Below are positions 16,367 to 25,251 of a DNA stretch of 44,784 bases, piece after piece. Position 1 is the first letter of the stretch; every line of letters begins with the position of its first letter. The notes under the pieces are model-generated. The model saw only the letters and a program-made list of their open reading frames with translations. It did no database searches and was not told where the DNA came from. This DNA is from Pseudobutyrivibrio sp. (lineage in GTDB: Bacteria; Bacillota; Clostridia; Lachnospirales; Lachnospiraceae). A program made the translations under genes and the position numbers. The DNA is taken from assembly GCA_024693775.1 (NCBI GenBank), contig JAILKL010000027.1, positions 1 through 44,784 on the forward strand, written 5' to 3'.

Positions 16367-17497
16367 TTATTTAAACAATTTTTCCTTTGCATTTTTTGAC
16401 TGAGCTAAAAGTCCGAACTCATTTGAATATAAAATGCAATCTATGGAAATTCTTCCCTGGGCTCTAAAGTCCAGATAGAATAAAATCCTTTCCAAAACTA
16501 TATCCATGGTTTTTTGCAGATATCCTGCATCATCCAATAGATGTAGCGCCTCCTCTGTGTTGAGGCAATCTAAAATCCTTCTGGCCAAATCACCATCAAT
16601 GCCTGCTCTAAGAGCACAGCCTGCTAGAATTTCCACTCTGGCATCGGCCTCGTGAGAATGGGTATTCATAATGCCTCCGGCAATTTTTACAAGCTTTCCT
16701 ATATGGCCTGTAATAACCATGCCATCAAAGCCTAGCTTGCATACCAAATCTACTGTCTCTCCAATAAAATTAGAACACTTTACGCTGGTATCCAAATCGT
16801 AGCCATAGGCTTCCTTCATGAATTTCAGCCCATAATTTCCAGGGGATACTGCTGCAATAGTTTTGCCAAGAGCCTTCTTTTGTGCCAGCTCCACCTGGAT
16901 GGTGTCCACTAGAGCCTTTGCGCTCATAGGCTCCACTATACCTGTGGTGCCAAGAATGGATATGCCACCTACAATACCAAGCCTTGGATTGAAGGTATGT
17001 CCTGCCAGCTCCTCACCCTCAGGGACTGAAATGATTACAGAAAGCTTTCCATTGAAATCAAGAAGATTGCAAACCTCTGTTACCTCTTTTATTATCATTT
17101 CTCTTGGAACATGGTTGATGGCTGCATTTCCCACAGGCTGATCAAGGCCTGGCAAGGTAACCCGGCCCACACCAAATCCACCGTCTAAATCTATGGATGC
17201 TGCAGCTGTTTTTCCATTATCTGGCTCCATTGCAGATTCATGACCTGGTTCTAAAATCCTTACTGTGGCCACAACATGACTGCCTGTAGTCACATCTGGG
17301 TCGTCTCCACCATCCTTTATAACGGCGCAGCTCACCTGATTTTCCATGCGTTTAATATCCACCAAATCTGCATTAAACATGATTTTGGCGGGTGTTTCTA
17401 TTTCTATATTAAGTTTTTCCTGACCTGTCAGAAGCATATAGGTGGCTGCCTTTGCCGCTGCCGCCGCACAACTTCCAGTGGTAAAACCTTTTCTCAT
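16367..17497 (-). CDS. cbiD: cobalt-precorrin-5B C1-methyltransferase CbiD
   Basis: This 376-residue C1-methyltransferase belongs to the anaerobic pathway. It begins with the family signature RKGFTTGSCAAAAAKAA, and has KDGGDDPDVT, GVGRVTLPGL, GTTGIVEPMS and ITGHIGKLVKIAGGIMNTHS. The ATG has GGAGT upstream, formed by the last codons of cbiC; the two genes are separated by two bases and are likely translationally coupled. Confidence 0.96.
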   Translation of the reverse strand: MRKGFTTGSCAAAAAKAATYMLLTGQEKLNIEIETPAKIMFNADLVDIKRMENQVSCAVIKDGGDDPDVTTGSHVVATVRILEPGHESAMEPDNGKTAAASIDLDGGFGVGRVTLPGLDQPVGNAAINHVPREMIIKEVTEVCNLLDFNGKLSVIISVPEGEELAGHTFNPRLGIVGGISILGTTGIVEPMSAKALVDTIQVELAQKKALGKTIAAVSPGNYGLKFMKEAYGYDLDTSVKCSNFIGETVDLVCKLGFDGMVITGHIGKLVKIAGGIMNTHSHEADARVEILAGCALRAGIDGDLARRILDCLNTEEALHLLDDAGYLQKTMDIVLERILFYLDFRAQGRISIDCILYSNEFGLLAQSKNAKEKLFK

Positions 17498-17499
17498 AA

Positions 17500-18132
17500 T
17501 TACTCCATGTTGTAAAGTAACGCATTTACGATAGCTGCTGCCACATTGCTGCCGCCCTTGCGTCCTCTATTGATAATATATGGCACCTGAGAATCTAAGA
17601 ACAGCTCCTTTGCAGCCACCACATTAACAAAGCCTACTGGCACACCTATTACAAAAGCTGGTGTAAATTTGCCCTCCTCCATCATTTCATATAAAGAAAT
17701 AAGGGCTGTAGGAGCATTTCCAATAGCAAAAATTACTGGCATATTAAGGGCTGCTGCATGCTCCATAGAAACTGTGGCTCTAGTAACCTGACGAGCCTTT
17801 GCCTCTGCTGCCACATCCTCATCTGCCATAAAGCAATGTACCTGGCCACCAAACTGTGCCAGCTTCTTTTTGTTGATGCCGGCTAGGGCCATATTGGTAT
17901 CTGTGACAATGTGTGCACCATTTCTTATAAGCTCCTTTGCCTTTGCAATGGCGCCCTCTGAATAACACATGGTATTTGCGTACTCAAAATCCGCACTGGT
18001 GTGAATGACACGCTTTGTCACAGGCTCCTGCTCTGGATCAAGGGTAATGCCCATTTCAGCCAGCTCCTTACCTATTATTTCAAAGCTTCTTTTTTCTATT
18101 TCTGTTGGTAAAACAAACTCTATATTTTTCAA
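17500..18132 (-). CDS. cbiC: precorrin-8X / cobalt-precorrin-8 methylmutase
   Basis: This enzyme moves the methyl group from C11 to C12, giving (cobalt) hydrogenobyrinate. IHTSADFEYA holds the catalytic histidine, and VTDTNMALAGI, FAIGNAPTAL, GVPVGFVN and NRGRKGGSNVAAA are all family blocks. There is no ATG. The frame could open at a TTG at 18144, but I prefer the TTG at 18132: GGAG lies six bases upstream and the N-terminus then has the usual length (210 residues). Confidence 0.93.
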   Translation of the reverse strand: MKNIEFVLPTEIEKRSFEIIGKELAEMGITLDPEQEPVTKRVIHTSADFEYANTMCYSEGAIAKAKELIRNGAHIVTDTNMALAGINKKKLAQFGGQVHCFMADEDVAAEAKARQVTRATVSMEHAAALNMPVIFAIGNAPTALISLYEMMEEGKFTPAFVIGVPVGFVNVVAAKELFLDSQVPYIINRGRKGGSNVAAAIVNALLYNME

Positions 18133-18172
18133 TATATACTCCAAAATTCTAATATCTTAATTTGTAAATCTA

Positions 18173-19687
18173 TTATCTAATTAAAGAATACACATAATCC
18201 ATGTCTAAATTATTACGGACTACATCTGCTAATTTGTCGTATTCTCTTTCTTTGAATTCCTGGTAGGACATGGATTCATTGCAGGTGTCTATGCCCTTTG
18301 CCTTTGCAATTTCATTGATAATGCGAAGAGCCAAATCTCCATTGTCAAAGATTCCATGGACGTAGGTACCAAACACATTGCCTCTTTGAACAATGATGAT
18401 ATTTCCCTCGTCGTCTCTTTCTACCACATCTAAATCCATCTCTGTAAAGGAATCAACATCCTTTGAGAAATCCACCAGAGTCTCACCGTTGTGGATCTCA
18501 TAGCCTATAAATTCCTCTCCTGATAAACCGGCAAACACGCCTGTCATATCATCAAAGCAATCCTCAGTCTGGCTGCGATGCTTTTGAGGTGCAAGGGTTG
18601 TGGCTAGAGGCAGTAGCTCTAAGCCTCTAATGCTGCCGCCCTCTTCTACCATATCAGGGTCTGCTACAATGTTTCCCATCATCTGGAACCCACCGCAGAT
18701 ACCTGCCACGGGACCATTTACAGCAAATTTCTTTATGGCTGCCTCCATGCCGGATTCTCTGAGCCATCGTAAATCCGATATGGTATTTTTGCTGCCCGGA
18801 ATAATTACCATGTCTCCATTTTCTATGTCTCTAGGATTGGTAATGAATTCTACCGATACACCTGGAATGCTCTCAAATGGAGCCACGTCTGTAAAATTGG
18901 AAATTCTAGGAAGCCTGACTACCTTTACAGCAATCTGAGCATCGCTTAGGGCTGCATGATTATCCAGTCGCTCGCTAAGGCTGTCCTCATCATCTATCAT
19001 AAGCTTTGTGTATGGCACAGTACCTATAACCTTTACGCCGCCCATATCCTCAATCATATCAATGCCAGAATCTAAAAGAGTCTTATCTCCTCTGAACTTA
19101 TTTATAATCAAGCCCTTTACTCTAGCTCTTTCCTCTGGCTCTAAAAGCTCTAGTGTGCCCAAAAGCTGTGCAAACACTCCACCTCTATCAATGTCTCCTA
19201 CCAATAGCACTGGTGCATCCACAAGCTGGGCCATGCCCATGTTTACAATATCATCTGCCTTTAGATTTATCTCTGCTGGGCTGCCTGCTCCCTCTATTAC
19301 AATAATGTCAGCCACCTTTTCCAGCTCATGATAGGCTGCCATAATATCTGGAATAAGCTGCTTTTTGTATGCGAAATAATCTCTGGCATTCATGTTTCCC
19401 ACTACTTCACCGTTTACTATTACCTGTGAGCCTATATCATTTGTAGGCTTTAACAAAATGGGATTCATATATACGGATGGAGCAATGCCTGCACATTCTG
19501 CCTGCATGGCCTGAGCGCGTCCTAGCTCTAGCCCATCTTCTGTTACAAAGGAATTGAGGGCCATATTCTGAGATTTAAAAGGCGCTACTCTATATCCATC
19601 CTGTTTAAATACACGGCACAGCCCGCCCACAAGCAAGCTTTTACCCACGTTTGACATGGTGCCCTGTACCATAATTACTTTTGCCAT
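18173..19687 (-). CDS. cobQ: cobyric acid synthase
   Basis: This 504-residue amidotransferase, also called CbiP, amidates the b, d, e and g side chains of adenosylcobyrinic acid diamide. The start [17 protein letters not shown] carries the P-loop, followed by [21 protein letters not shown] and [11 protein letters not shown]. The C-terminal glutaminase-like half has [12 protein letters not shown], the cysteine in [10 protein letters not shown], and the histidine in TYVHGIFDN. The frame extends to 19720, but ATG at 19687 with AAAGGAG five bases upstream fits the family. It overlaps the ABC ATPase gene by 13 bases. Confidence 0.96.
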   Translation of the reverse strand: MAKVIMVQGTMSNVGKSLLVGGLCRVFKQDGYRVAPFKSQNMALNSFVTEDGLELGRAQAMQAECAGIAPSVYMNPILLKPTNDIGSQVIVNGEVVGNMNARDYFAYKKQLIPDIMAAYHELEKVADIIVIEGAGSPAEINLKADDIVNMGMAQLVDAPVLLVGDIDRGGVFAQLLGTLELLEPEERARVKGLIINKFRGDKTLLDSGIDMIEDMGGVKVIGTVPYTKLMIDDEDSLSERLDNHAALSDAQIAVKVVRLPRISNFTDVAPFESIPGVSVEFITNPRDIENGDMVIIPGSKNTISDLRWLRESGMEAAIKKFAVNGPVAGICGGFQMMGNIVADPDMVEEGGSIRGLELLPLATTLAPQKHRSQTEDCFDDMTGVFAGLSGEEFIGYEIHNGETLVDFSKDVDSFTEMDLDVVERDDEGNIIIVQRGNVFGTYVHGIFDNGDLALRIINEIAKAKGIDTCNESMSYQEFKEREYDKLADVVRNNLDMDYVYSLIR

Positions 19688-20466
19688 AAATACTCCTTTA
19701 AACTGTTGGCATACTGCCATAAACCATCTGTAATGGCCTCTGCCTGTGGCATATGGTAAATATGAGAAATGTTTTCTCCTGTAAGAACCTCTTTTGCTGT
19801 TCCCACATAGGCCATGGAGCCTGAATCCACGGCAATTACTCTATCTGCAATAGCTGGCACAAATTCCAGCTCATGAATTGACATGATTACAGCTATGCCC
19901 TTTTCCTTGGCCAGCCTTCTTATTACTCCTAAAATATCCACCTTGAACTGGATATCCAAAAACGAAGTGGGCTCATCTAATATCAAGATTTCTGGCTCTT
20001 GGCAGATGGCTCTGGCAAGCATGATTCTTTGCCTTTGTCCATCACTGATTCTAGAAAAATCCTTGGCTGCCACATCCTCTGCTCCCACTAGAGCAATGGC
20101 CTTATCTACAGCCTCATTGTCCTCCTTGGACAAAATACCAAGTCGGCCTGTGTAGGGATATCTGCCTGTTGCTACCACATCCCAGCAGGTCATTAATTCT
20201 GGATGAATCTTTTCGGTGGAAACCATAGATAGCTTTTTGGCCAGGTCTTCACCTGAAATAGAATCATCATCCGTTTCATCAATATATATTTTTCCGTCAA
20301 GCTTTTTTAATTGCTTGGTAATGGTTTTTAATATGGTGGATTTGCCGGCTCCATTGGGGCCAATTATGGCAATGATTTCTCCAGGGGCCACATTTATGTT
20401 TACCTGAGAAACCACTGGAGCACCATATCCAACCACTAAATCAGATATTTTTATAATATTATCCAT
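19675..20466 (-). CDS. ABC transporter ATPase, BtuD/FecE type
   Basis: This 263-residue ATP-binding subunit drives import of cobalamin, another corrinoid or a related metal chelate. It shows Walker [10 protein letters not shown], the signature [14 protein letters not shown], Walker [13 protein letters not shown], and the H-loop histidine in MSIHELE. These are typical of the iron-siderophore/B12 subclass. It overlaps the permease gene by eight bases and the cobQ gene by 13. Control by the cobalamin riboswitch favours a corrinoid or cobalt-linked substrate over iron. Confidence 0.92.
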   Translation of the reverse strand: MDNIIKISDLVVGYGAPVVSQVNINVAPGEIIAIIGPNGAGKSTILKTITKQLKKLDGKIYIDETDDDSISGEDLAKKLSMVSTEKIHPELMTCWDVVATGRYPYTGRLGILSKEDNEAVDKAIALVGAEDVAAKDFSRISDGQRQRIMLARAICQEPEILILDEPTSFLDIQFKVDILGVIRRLAKEKGIAVIMSIHELEFVPAIADRVIAVDSGSMAYVGTAKEVLTGENISHIYHMPQAEAITDGLWQYANSLKEYLWQK

Positions 20467-21475
20467 GCACTACACTCTTTCCCTTTACCAAAAGGTAAAT
20501 AACAACGGGAGCTAGAAAAACAGATGTAACTGCACTAACGCTAAGCTCAGTAGGGGCAAAGGCCACTCTGGCTATACAATCGCACACTAAAGTAATCACT
20601 GCGCCACCAATAAAGCAGGCAGGTATCATGACTATAGGCTTTGCTGTTTTTAATAGTCCTCTCATAATATGAGGAACTGCCACACCTACAAAGGAAATAG
20701 GTCCAGCAAAGGCTGTGACTGTAGCTGATAAAAGGCTAGAGAGCAAAATTAATGCCACTCTAAGCTTTTTTATATCAACGCCCATGTTTCTGGCGTATGC
20801 TTCACCTAACTGATAAGCACCTATTGGCTTTGACATCATAAAGGTGATGACTAGAACTACTGCTACTATAACTACTGAAATGTTTACATTGGTCCAGCTG
20901 GTTCCAGAAAAGCTTCCCATTGACCAGTTATGTAAATTTACAATGTTTGAATCATTTGCAAATTCGATGATGAACTCCGTAATTGCGGAGCATATATATC
21001 CAATCATTACACCGCACACTACGAGTAATGACATATTTTTCATTTTTTGAGATAACAAAAGAACTATTCCCATGGCAGTCAGCGAGCCTATGAAGGCTGC
21101 TATAACCATGCCGATGGAGGTGATAACTAAATGATTGTTCAGGAAAAATACCATTACAATGGCCACTATGAGCTTGGCGCCAGAAGAGATACCCAGCACA
21201 TATGGGCCTGCAATTGGATTTCCAAAGAATACCTGTAAAAGAAAACCAGAGACAGCCAATGCTCCTCCTAATATTATTGCCGCAAGAATTCTAGGTAATC
21301 TGATAGATAATATGATTTTTCCCACCATAACGTCCTTGGGAGATATAAAGGATAAGATAATATCCCACACTCCTATATCTGCACTTCCAAGTCCAACACA
21401 TACGATTGCTAGAACCACTAAAAGTGCTGCTAATAATGATAAGATTAGTACATAATTTCTGCCCTGTGTTTTCAC
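20459..21475 (-). CDS. ABC transporter permease, BtuC/FecCD type
   Basis: This 338-residue membrane protein has many hydrophobic helices and FecCD family motifs: SIRLPRILAAIILGGALAVSG, NPIAGPYVLGISSGA, and the near-C-terminal GPISFVGVAVPHIMR. It begins with GTG, preceded by GAGG in the end of the upstream gene. It would form the dimeric channel working with the ATPase at 19675-20466 and the binding lipoprotein at 21479-23074. Confidence 0.92.
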   Translation of the reverse strand: MKTQGRNYVLILSLLAALLVVLAIVCVGLGSADIGVWDIILSFISPKDVMVGKIILSIRLPRILAAIILGGALAVSGFLLQVFFGNPIAGPYVLGISSGAKLIVAIVMVFFLNNHLVITSIGMVIAAFIGSLTAMGIVLLLSQKMKNMSLLVVCGVMIGYICSAITEFIIEFANDSNIVNLHNWSMGSFSGTSWTNVNISVVIVAVVLVITFMMSKPIGAYQLGEAYARNMGVDIKKLRVALILLSSLLSATVTAFAGPISFVGVAVPHIMRGLLKTAKPIVMIPACFIGGAVITLVCDCIARVAFAPTELSVSAVTSVFLAPVVIYLLVKGKSVVHG

Positions 21476-21478
21476 TTT

Positions 21479-23074
21479 TTAATCCTCGATTTTGTATAGA
21501 TATTTTAATGAAGATGTTTCTCCTACTAATATACCATGTAGGTCTTCTATAAAATCAGCAACATGTGTACTTTGCTGAAAAAATTTATCAGGAAGGCAAT
21601 AAACCCTGTCATTTTTGAATGCCTTAAAATCTTTTAATAGTGGCGCTTTATTCAAAAGTACAGATTTGTTGCTTATTTCCCCCTCTATAATACCATTATA
21701 TATCAATACGTCTGCATCTTCCGCTATTAAATAAAAATCTTCTACTGTAATTGTGGCGGTGGATGTGGCGCCATCAGAGGCATGCTTTAAATCCTCTGGT
21801 ACATAGTTGCCTCCTGCCATATCAATCATGGTGGCTACGTAATCCTGTGGAGAACGAACTATTATTGTGCCGTTGGTAGAAACGGAAAATACCGCTACCT
21901 TTAAGCCTGTATCCTCCTGGCTATCTATGCTGTTAACCACCTCTACCTGCTCATCAAAAATGCTGTTGGCATTTTCCAGCTGATCATATAAAAGGCCATA
22001 TAGCTTTATCCATTCTAATCTGCCTAAGGGATTGGTTTCGTAGCTGGAATACTCTACCATTACTGGAATTCCTAGAGCTTCTAGCTTTTCCTTTACCTCA
22101 GGATTGTGGTAAATCATGGTGTTTTCTATAGCTAGATTACAGCCCTCCTCTAGTAAAAGCTCATAGTCTGGAGCTGAATATTTGCCCGCATATAGTATGT
22201 CACCTGATTTTATAGACTTTGTAGCCTCTGGTATGGACCAATCGCTGGCCTTTGTTCCAGAAAATTTAATATTTGAAAGGGCATCTATTGCCACAATGTA
22301 ATCCATTACTGAGGTAGATACTAAATACGTATTTCCGATATCAGAAAGAATCGTAACATTGTCTGATATTCCATCTAAATAATAATCGTCGTCATGCTCC
22401 TCTTCTAACGGGTCCGTATTATTGCTATCAGCATTAAGACAATAATTATCTAAAATATATTCGTCATCAATTTCCTTTAAAAAATACTGGCTATTACTGC
22501 CGGTACCAAGGGTGATCAGTGCGTAGTACTTGTTTCCCTTGTAAAAATCCACCTTGAATTCTCTAGCGTAATTATTTTGTAAAAATGATACGTACTGTAG
22601 ATTTCCAAGAGAGTATTCTGGAGGATAATTGGTGTATTCGCGGGAGGCTGCGGTCTGCTCACTGTTTGAGGAGGTATCATCTGAAGAATTTTCAGGAGAC
22701 GATACTGTGATTTCATAGGTAATCTCATGGGGTGTTCCCATGGCTGTGGTGTCTGCAATTACCTCAAAGGCCTGGTCAAATTCCTCAAAAGGAATAGTAA
22801 AAACAGAGTTTTCATTTAATTCAGCTTCGTTATCATACTGAGTTCCCTCGACAATCATGTAATCGTAGTGGGAGCTGGACCAGACAAGCTCTACCGTCTT
22901 TGCATCCTCCTCCACAGTCACCTGGGCCGGCGATTGGATTGATGCTCTGCCGCTGCCGCCCTCCATTTGAACCTGACAGCTGTAGGTGCCGCTATTTAGT
23001 TCCTTATTATTAAGATAGCTGCAGCCAGTGAGCACAATGGCTATAGCTGCAGCTAAGATTATTCCTTTTTTCAT
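21479..23074 (-). CDS. substrate-binding lipoprotein of the BtuFCD-like importer, with an extra N-terminal domain
   Basis: A signal peptide ends in a lipobox, LTGC (cysteine 18). Residues 30-130 form a predicted beta-rich domain with SSHYDYMIVEG and TAMGTPHEITYEI, a pattern I know from clostridial surface proteins but cannot name. A serine/threonine/asparagine linker (about 130-147) leads into a class III periplasmic-binding fold (about 150-531). Near its start this includes SIKSGDILYAGKYSAPDYE; PVMVEYSS and NPLGRLEWIKLYG mark the domain centre. It should capture the substrate outside the membrane. At 531 residues it is much longer than BtuF because of the added domain. Corrinoid is the likely ligand, from context. 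Confidence 0.85.
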   Translation of the reverse strand: MKKGIILAAAIAIVLTGCSYLNNKELNSGTYSCQVQMEGGSGRASIQSPAQVTVEEDAKTVELVWSSSHYDYMIVEGTQYDNEAELNENSVFTIPFEEFDQAFEVIADTTAMGTPHEITYEITVSSPENSSDDTSSNSEQTAASREYTNYPPEYSLGNLQYVSFLQNNYAREFKVDFYKGNKYYALITLGTGSNSQYFLKEIDDEYILDNYCLNADSNNTDPLEEEHDDDYYLDGISDNVTILSDIGNTYLVSTSVMDYIVAIDALSNIKFSGTKASDWSIPEATKSIKSGDILYAGKYSAPDYELLLEEGCNLAIENTMIYHNPEVKEKLEALGIPVMVEYSSYETNPLGRLEWIKLYGLLYDQLENANSIFDEQVEVVNSIDSQEDTGLKVAVFSVSTNGTIIVRSPQDYVATMIDMAGGNYVPEDLKHASDGATSTATITVEDFYLIAEDADVLIYNGIIEGEISNKSVLLNKAPLLKDFKAFKNDRVYCLPDKFFQQSTHVADFIEDLHGILVGETSSLKYLYKIED

Positions 23075-23083
23075 TATAAAAGA

Positions 23084-23650
23084 TTATTCCTCTACTAATT
23101 GTGGATTGGAAACCTTTACTTTGTGGTCATACCAGGTACCCTTTGTACCAAGTAATGCAAGGTCAAACTCTTCATCAATAGCTGAAACAGGTACGTCGAA
23201 TCCATAAACCTCTTCTGTAAGGCCGTCCTCGTATGTAACTGTGTCTGTAGTAGGCTGTAAAGCGTTTTCTGTATCATTTTCAGCATCTGCTGCCATACCT
23301 ACATATAAATTGACGATGTTCTTTGAAACAAGTGTGATGTGGATTGTGCCTACACCGTTTTCTACTGTAAGCTTTCCAATGTTGTTGTATGCCTCGTTTA
23401 CGTGGAACATACCACTGTCTGTAGTAAACTCTGCATCATAAACACCATCTGCTAAATCTAAAGTAGCTGTTGTCTCTTCTGATTCTGTAGCCTCTGCCTC
23501 AGAATCCTCTACTACTGCCTCATCTGCTGTCTGTGACTCCTCAGCAACCTGAGAATCCTCTACAGCTGTGTCTGCCTTTGTATCTTTACAAGCAACAAAC
23601 GAAAGCGCCATTGTTGCCACAATTATCAAACTAAGAAATCTCTTTTTCAT
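23084..23650 (-). CDS. small lipoprotein with a WYD-type beta domain
   Basis: This 188-residue secreted lipoprotein has a signal peptide ending at FVAC (cysteine 21). A strongly acidic linker rich in E, D, A and T (residues 22-65) is followed by one beta-rich domain: DGVYDAEF...GMFHVN, NIVNLYVGMAADAEND, YGFDVPVSAID and TKGTWYDHKVKV. The same general pattern (short strands, an xVPVxAxD segment and a terminal WYD) is common in clostridial surface proteins near metal and heme transporters. It is distantly like the N-terminal domain of the binding protein next door. A ligand or metal-complex binding role at the cell surface is an inference. Confidence 0.75.
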   Translation of the reverse strand: MKKRFLSLIIVATMALSFVACKDTKADTAVEDSQVAEESQTADEAVVEDSEAEATESEETTATLDLADGVYDAEFTTDSGMFHVNEAYNNIGKLTVENGVGTIHITLVSKNIVNLYVGMAADAENDTENALQPTTDTVTYEDGLTEEVYGFDVPVSAIDEEFDLALLGTKGTWYDHKVKVSNPQLVEE

Positions 23651-23673
23651 GTAAAACCTTTCTAGTGCCTATA

Positions 23674-24876
23674 TTACTGTTCCATTGCAGCCTTTGTATG
23701 AGCTACGTAAATTGCCTGAATATCTGCGATTTCGCCTAGTCCGCTAAGCTGGCAATCGATTGATGTAAAGCCTGCCGCTGTAAACATTGACTTCCATGAA
23801 TCCTCATCGTCACCTGCCATATCATTATTGGCATGATCACCTGCTACTACCATAAGTGGACGAAGAACTACCTTTTCATACCCAGCTTCCTGTACCTTTG
23901 CGATAATGTTTTCACAAGATGTTTCCTCTGGCTCTCCCTCAACTGTTCCTACAAAAACATTTTTGTAGCCAAGCTCATCCATCTGAGTCTGCATCTGGCT
24001 GTATGTAACCTTTGCTGTGTGGCTAGTGCCATGACCCATGAATACAAATGCAACGCCTTCTTTTTCAGCTGCCTCTAAAGAATCATAATTTCCATCAGCT
24101 ACTGCCTCAGAAACTACTGCCTTTGCCACAGCTTCCTTGTCGTCGTTAATTTCTGTAGCGTCTGCTCCAACCTCACCAAGAAGTGGCTCAGCAACCTTTA
24201 CAGATTCAAACTTGTCCTCATAAGCGCTGACAGATTCCATTAACTGGTCGTACTCTGTACCATGCATTAAATGAGTAGGCTGAACTACAAGGTTCTTAAC
24301 TCCGTTATTTACTGCTCTTTCAAGGGCCTGGTCCATATTGTCGATTACTTCGCCATCTCTAGACTGGATATGGTTGATAATAATCTGAGATGTAAATGCT
24401 CGACGAACTGACCAATCAGGATTGGCCTTTGCAATGGCCTTTTCTACTGAACCGATATCATTTACACGGCTATCGTTGAATGAAGTACCAAAGCTGACTA
24501 CAAGGATTTCGTTGTCACCAATCTCATCCTGATTTAAAGGATCATCAGCTGTTGCGTCACCTGTGTCTCTACCAAAATAATCTGGGTCTGCATTTGTTCC
24601 CTCTACTAATTCCTTCTGAGTGTCTGTAAGGGCATCCCATGCATCCTTTGCTGCCTGGCACTGCTCATCAGTCTCATCTGTTCTATCCTTTACATAAATC
24701 GCATCGATTAGCGCTGCTACGTTATCTGCTGCCACCTGGTCTGGATTCTCCTCTTCTACTGTTGACTCTGCATTTGTATCACTAGAGCTGTCTGTTGGTG
24801 CAGCTGTGCCGCATCCTGAAAGCATCATCGATGTAGTCATCATAAGTGCTAAAATGCTTAAACTTCTTTTTCTCAT
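23674..24876 (-). CDS. cbiK: lipid-anchored sirohydrochlorin cobaltochelatase CbiK
   Basis: The CbiK domain (about residues 120-400) aligns well with Salmonella CbiK. It keeps all three metal-site residues: the histidine in VFMGHGTSH (Salmonella H145), the glutamate in GTVEGEPEE (E175), and the histidine in VAGDHANNDMAGDD (H207). In front of it are a signal peptide ending in the lipobox LSGC (cysteine 22) and a helical segment with DETDEQCQAAKDAWDAL. Thus the enzyme should sit outside the membrane, unlike the cytoplasmic Salmonella enzyme. AGGAGG precedes the ATG. It is the first gene behind the cobalamin riboswitch. It may chelate cobalt into a tetrapyrrole or bind metal and tetrapyrrole for the importer. 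Confidence 0.9.
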   Translation of the reverse strand: MRKRSLSILALMMTTSMMLSGCGTAAPTDSSSDTNAESTVEEENPDQVAADNVAALIDAIYVKDRTDETDEQCQAAKDAWDALTDTQKELVEGTNADPDYFGRDTGDATADDPLNQDEIGDNEILVVSFGTSFNDSRVNDIGSVEKAIAKANPDWSVRRAFTSQIIINHIQSRDGEVIDNMDQALERAVNNGVKNLVVQPTHLMHGTEYDQLMESVSAYEDKFESVKVAEPLLGEVGADATEINDDKEAVAKAVVSEAVADGNYDSLEAAEKEGVAFVFMGHGTSHTAKVTYSQMQTQMDELGYKNVFVGTVEGEPEETSCENIIAKVQEAGYEKVVLRPLMVVAGDHANNDMAGDDEDSWKSMFTAAGFTSIDCQLSGLGEIADIQAIYVAHTKAAMEQ

Positions 24877-24935
24877 GTCATCCTCCTACATTTATACTAG
24901 GGTAACTTTGACATGAGGTAAAATATTCGTGCAAA

Positions 24936-24970
24936 ATAAAAGGCTGCCTTATAAAAATAAGAAACAGCCT
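24936..24970 (-). terminator. riboswitch-controlled terminator
   Basis: On the minus strand AGGCTG (24970-24965) and CAGCCT (24946-24941), with inner TTAT/ATAA pairing, form a hairpin followed by TTTATTTT. It lies between the cobalamin aptamer and the cbiK ribosome binding site, the usual place for an expression platform. Confidence 0.75.
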
Positions 24971-25047
24971 CATAATCAAACATAACAACAAGGCCTATGG
25001 GCCATGTATTATCAATTATGATTCGAGTACCGCAAATCAAAATTACC

Positions 25048-25205
25048 AGGCCTAGGCAGGTCTCCTGACTTCGATCAACATCTAATCCCTCTTCCCAATT
25101 ACTCAGTGACTATAGGATAGACTCCCTAACACAGTGACGGCTTCGCTCTGGATTCACACCAGATTCCCTTTTCACCCATTCGCAATGCAATGGACACCTA
25201 AGCTG
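25048..25205 (-). promoter_or_regulatory. cobalamin riboswitch (adenosylcobalamin aptamer)
   Basis: The minus strand has the ordered conserved blocks of the aptamer: GGTGTCCATTGC at the 5' side, GGGTGAAAAGGGAA, GGTGTGAATCC, GCCGTCACTGTG, GTCACTGAG with TTGGGAAG, and the B12 box AGTCAGGAGACCTGCC (25069-25054). Binding of the coenzyme should favour the downstream terminator and shut off the whole operon. I could not identify a convincing promoter between it and the preceding gene. Confidence 0.93.
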
Positions 25206-25251
25206 TTCTATTAATTTTTCTATGACAAACTATCATATTTATCTACTAGTG

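Noticed and set aside
23674-24876. The exported chelatase as an iron chelatase of the HemH type
   Set aside because: The full set of CbiK residues and its place behind a cobalamin riboswitch favour CbiK, although iron chelation as a side activity is possible.
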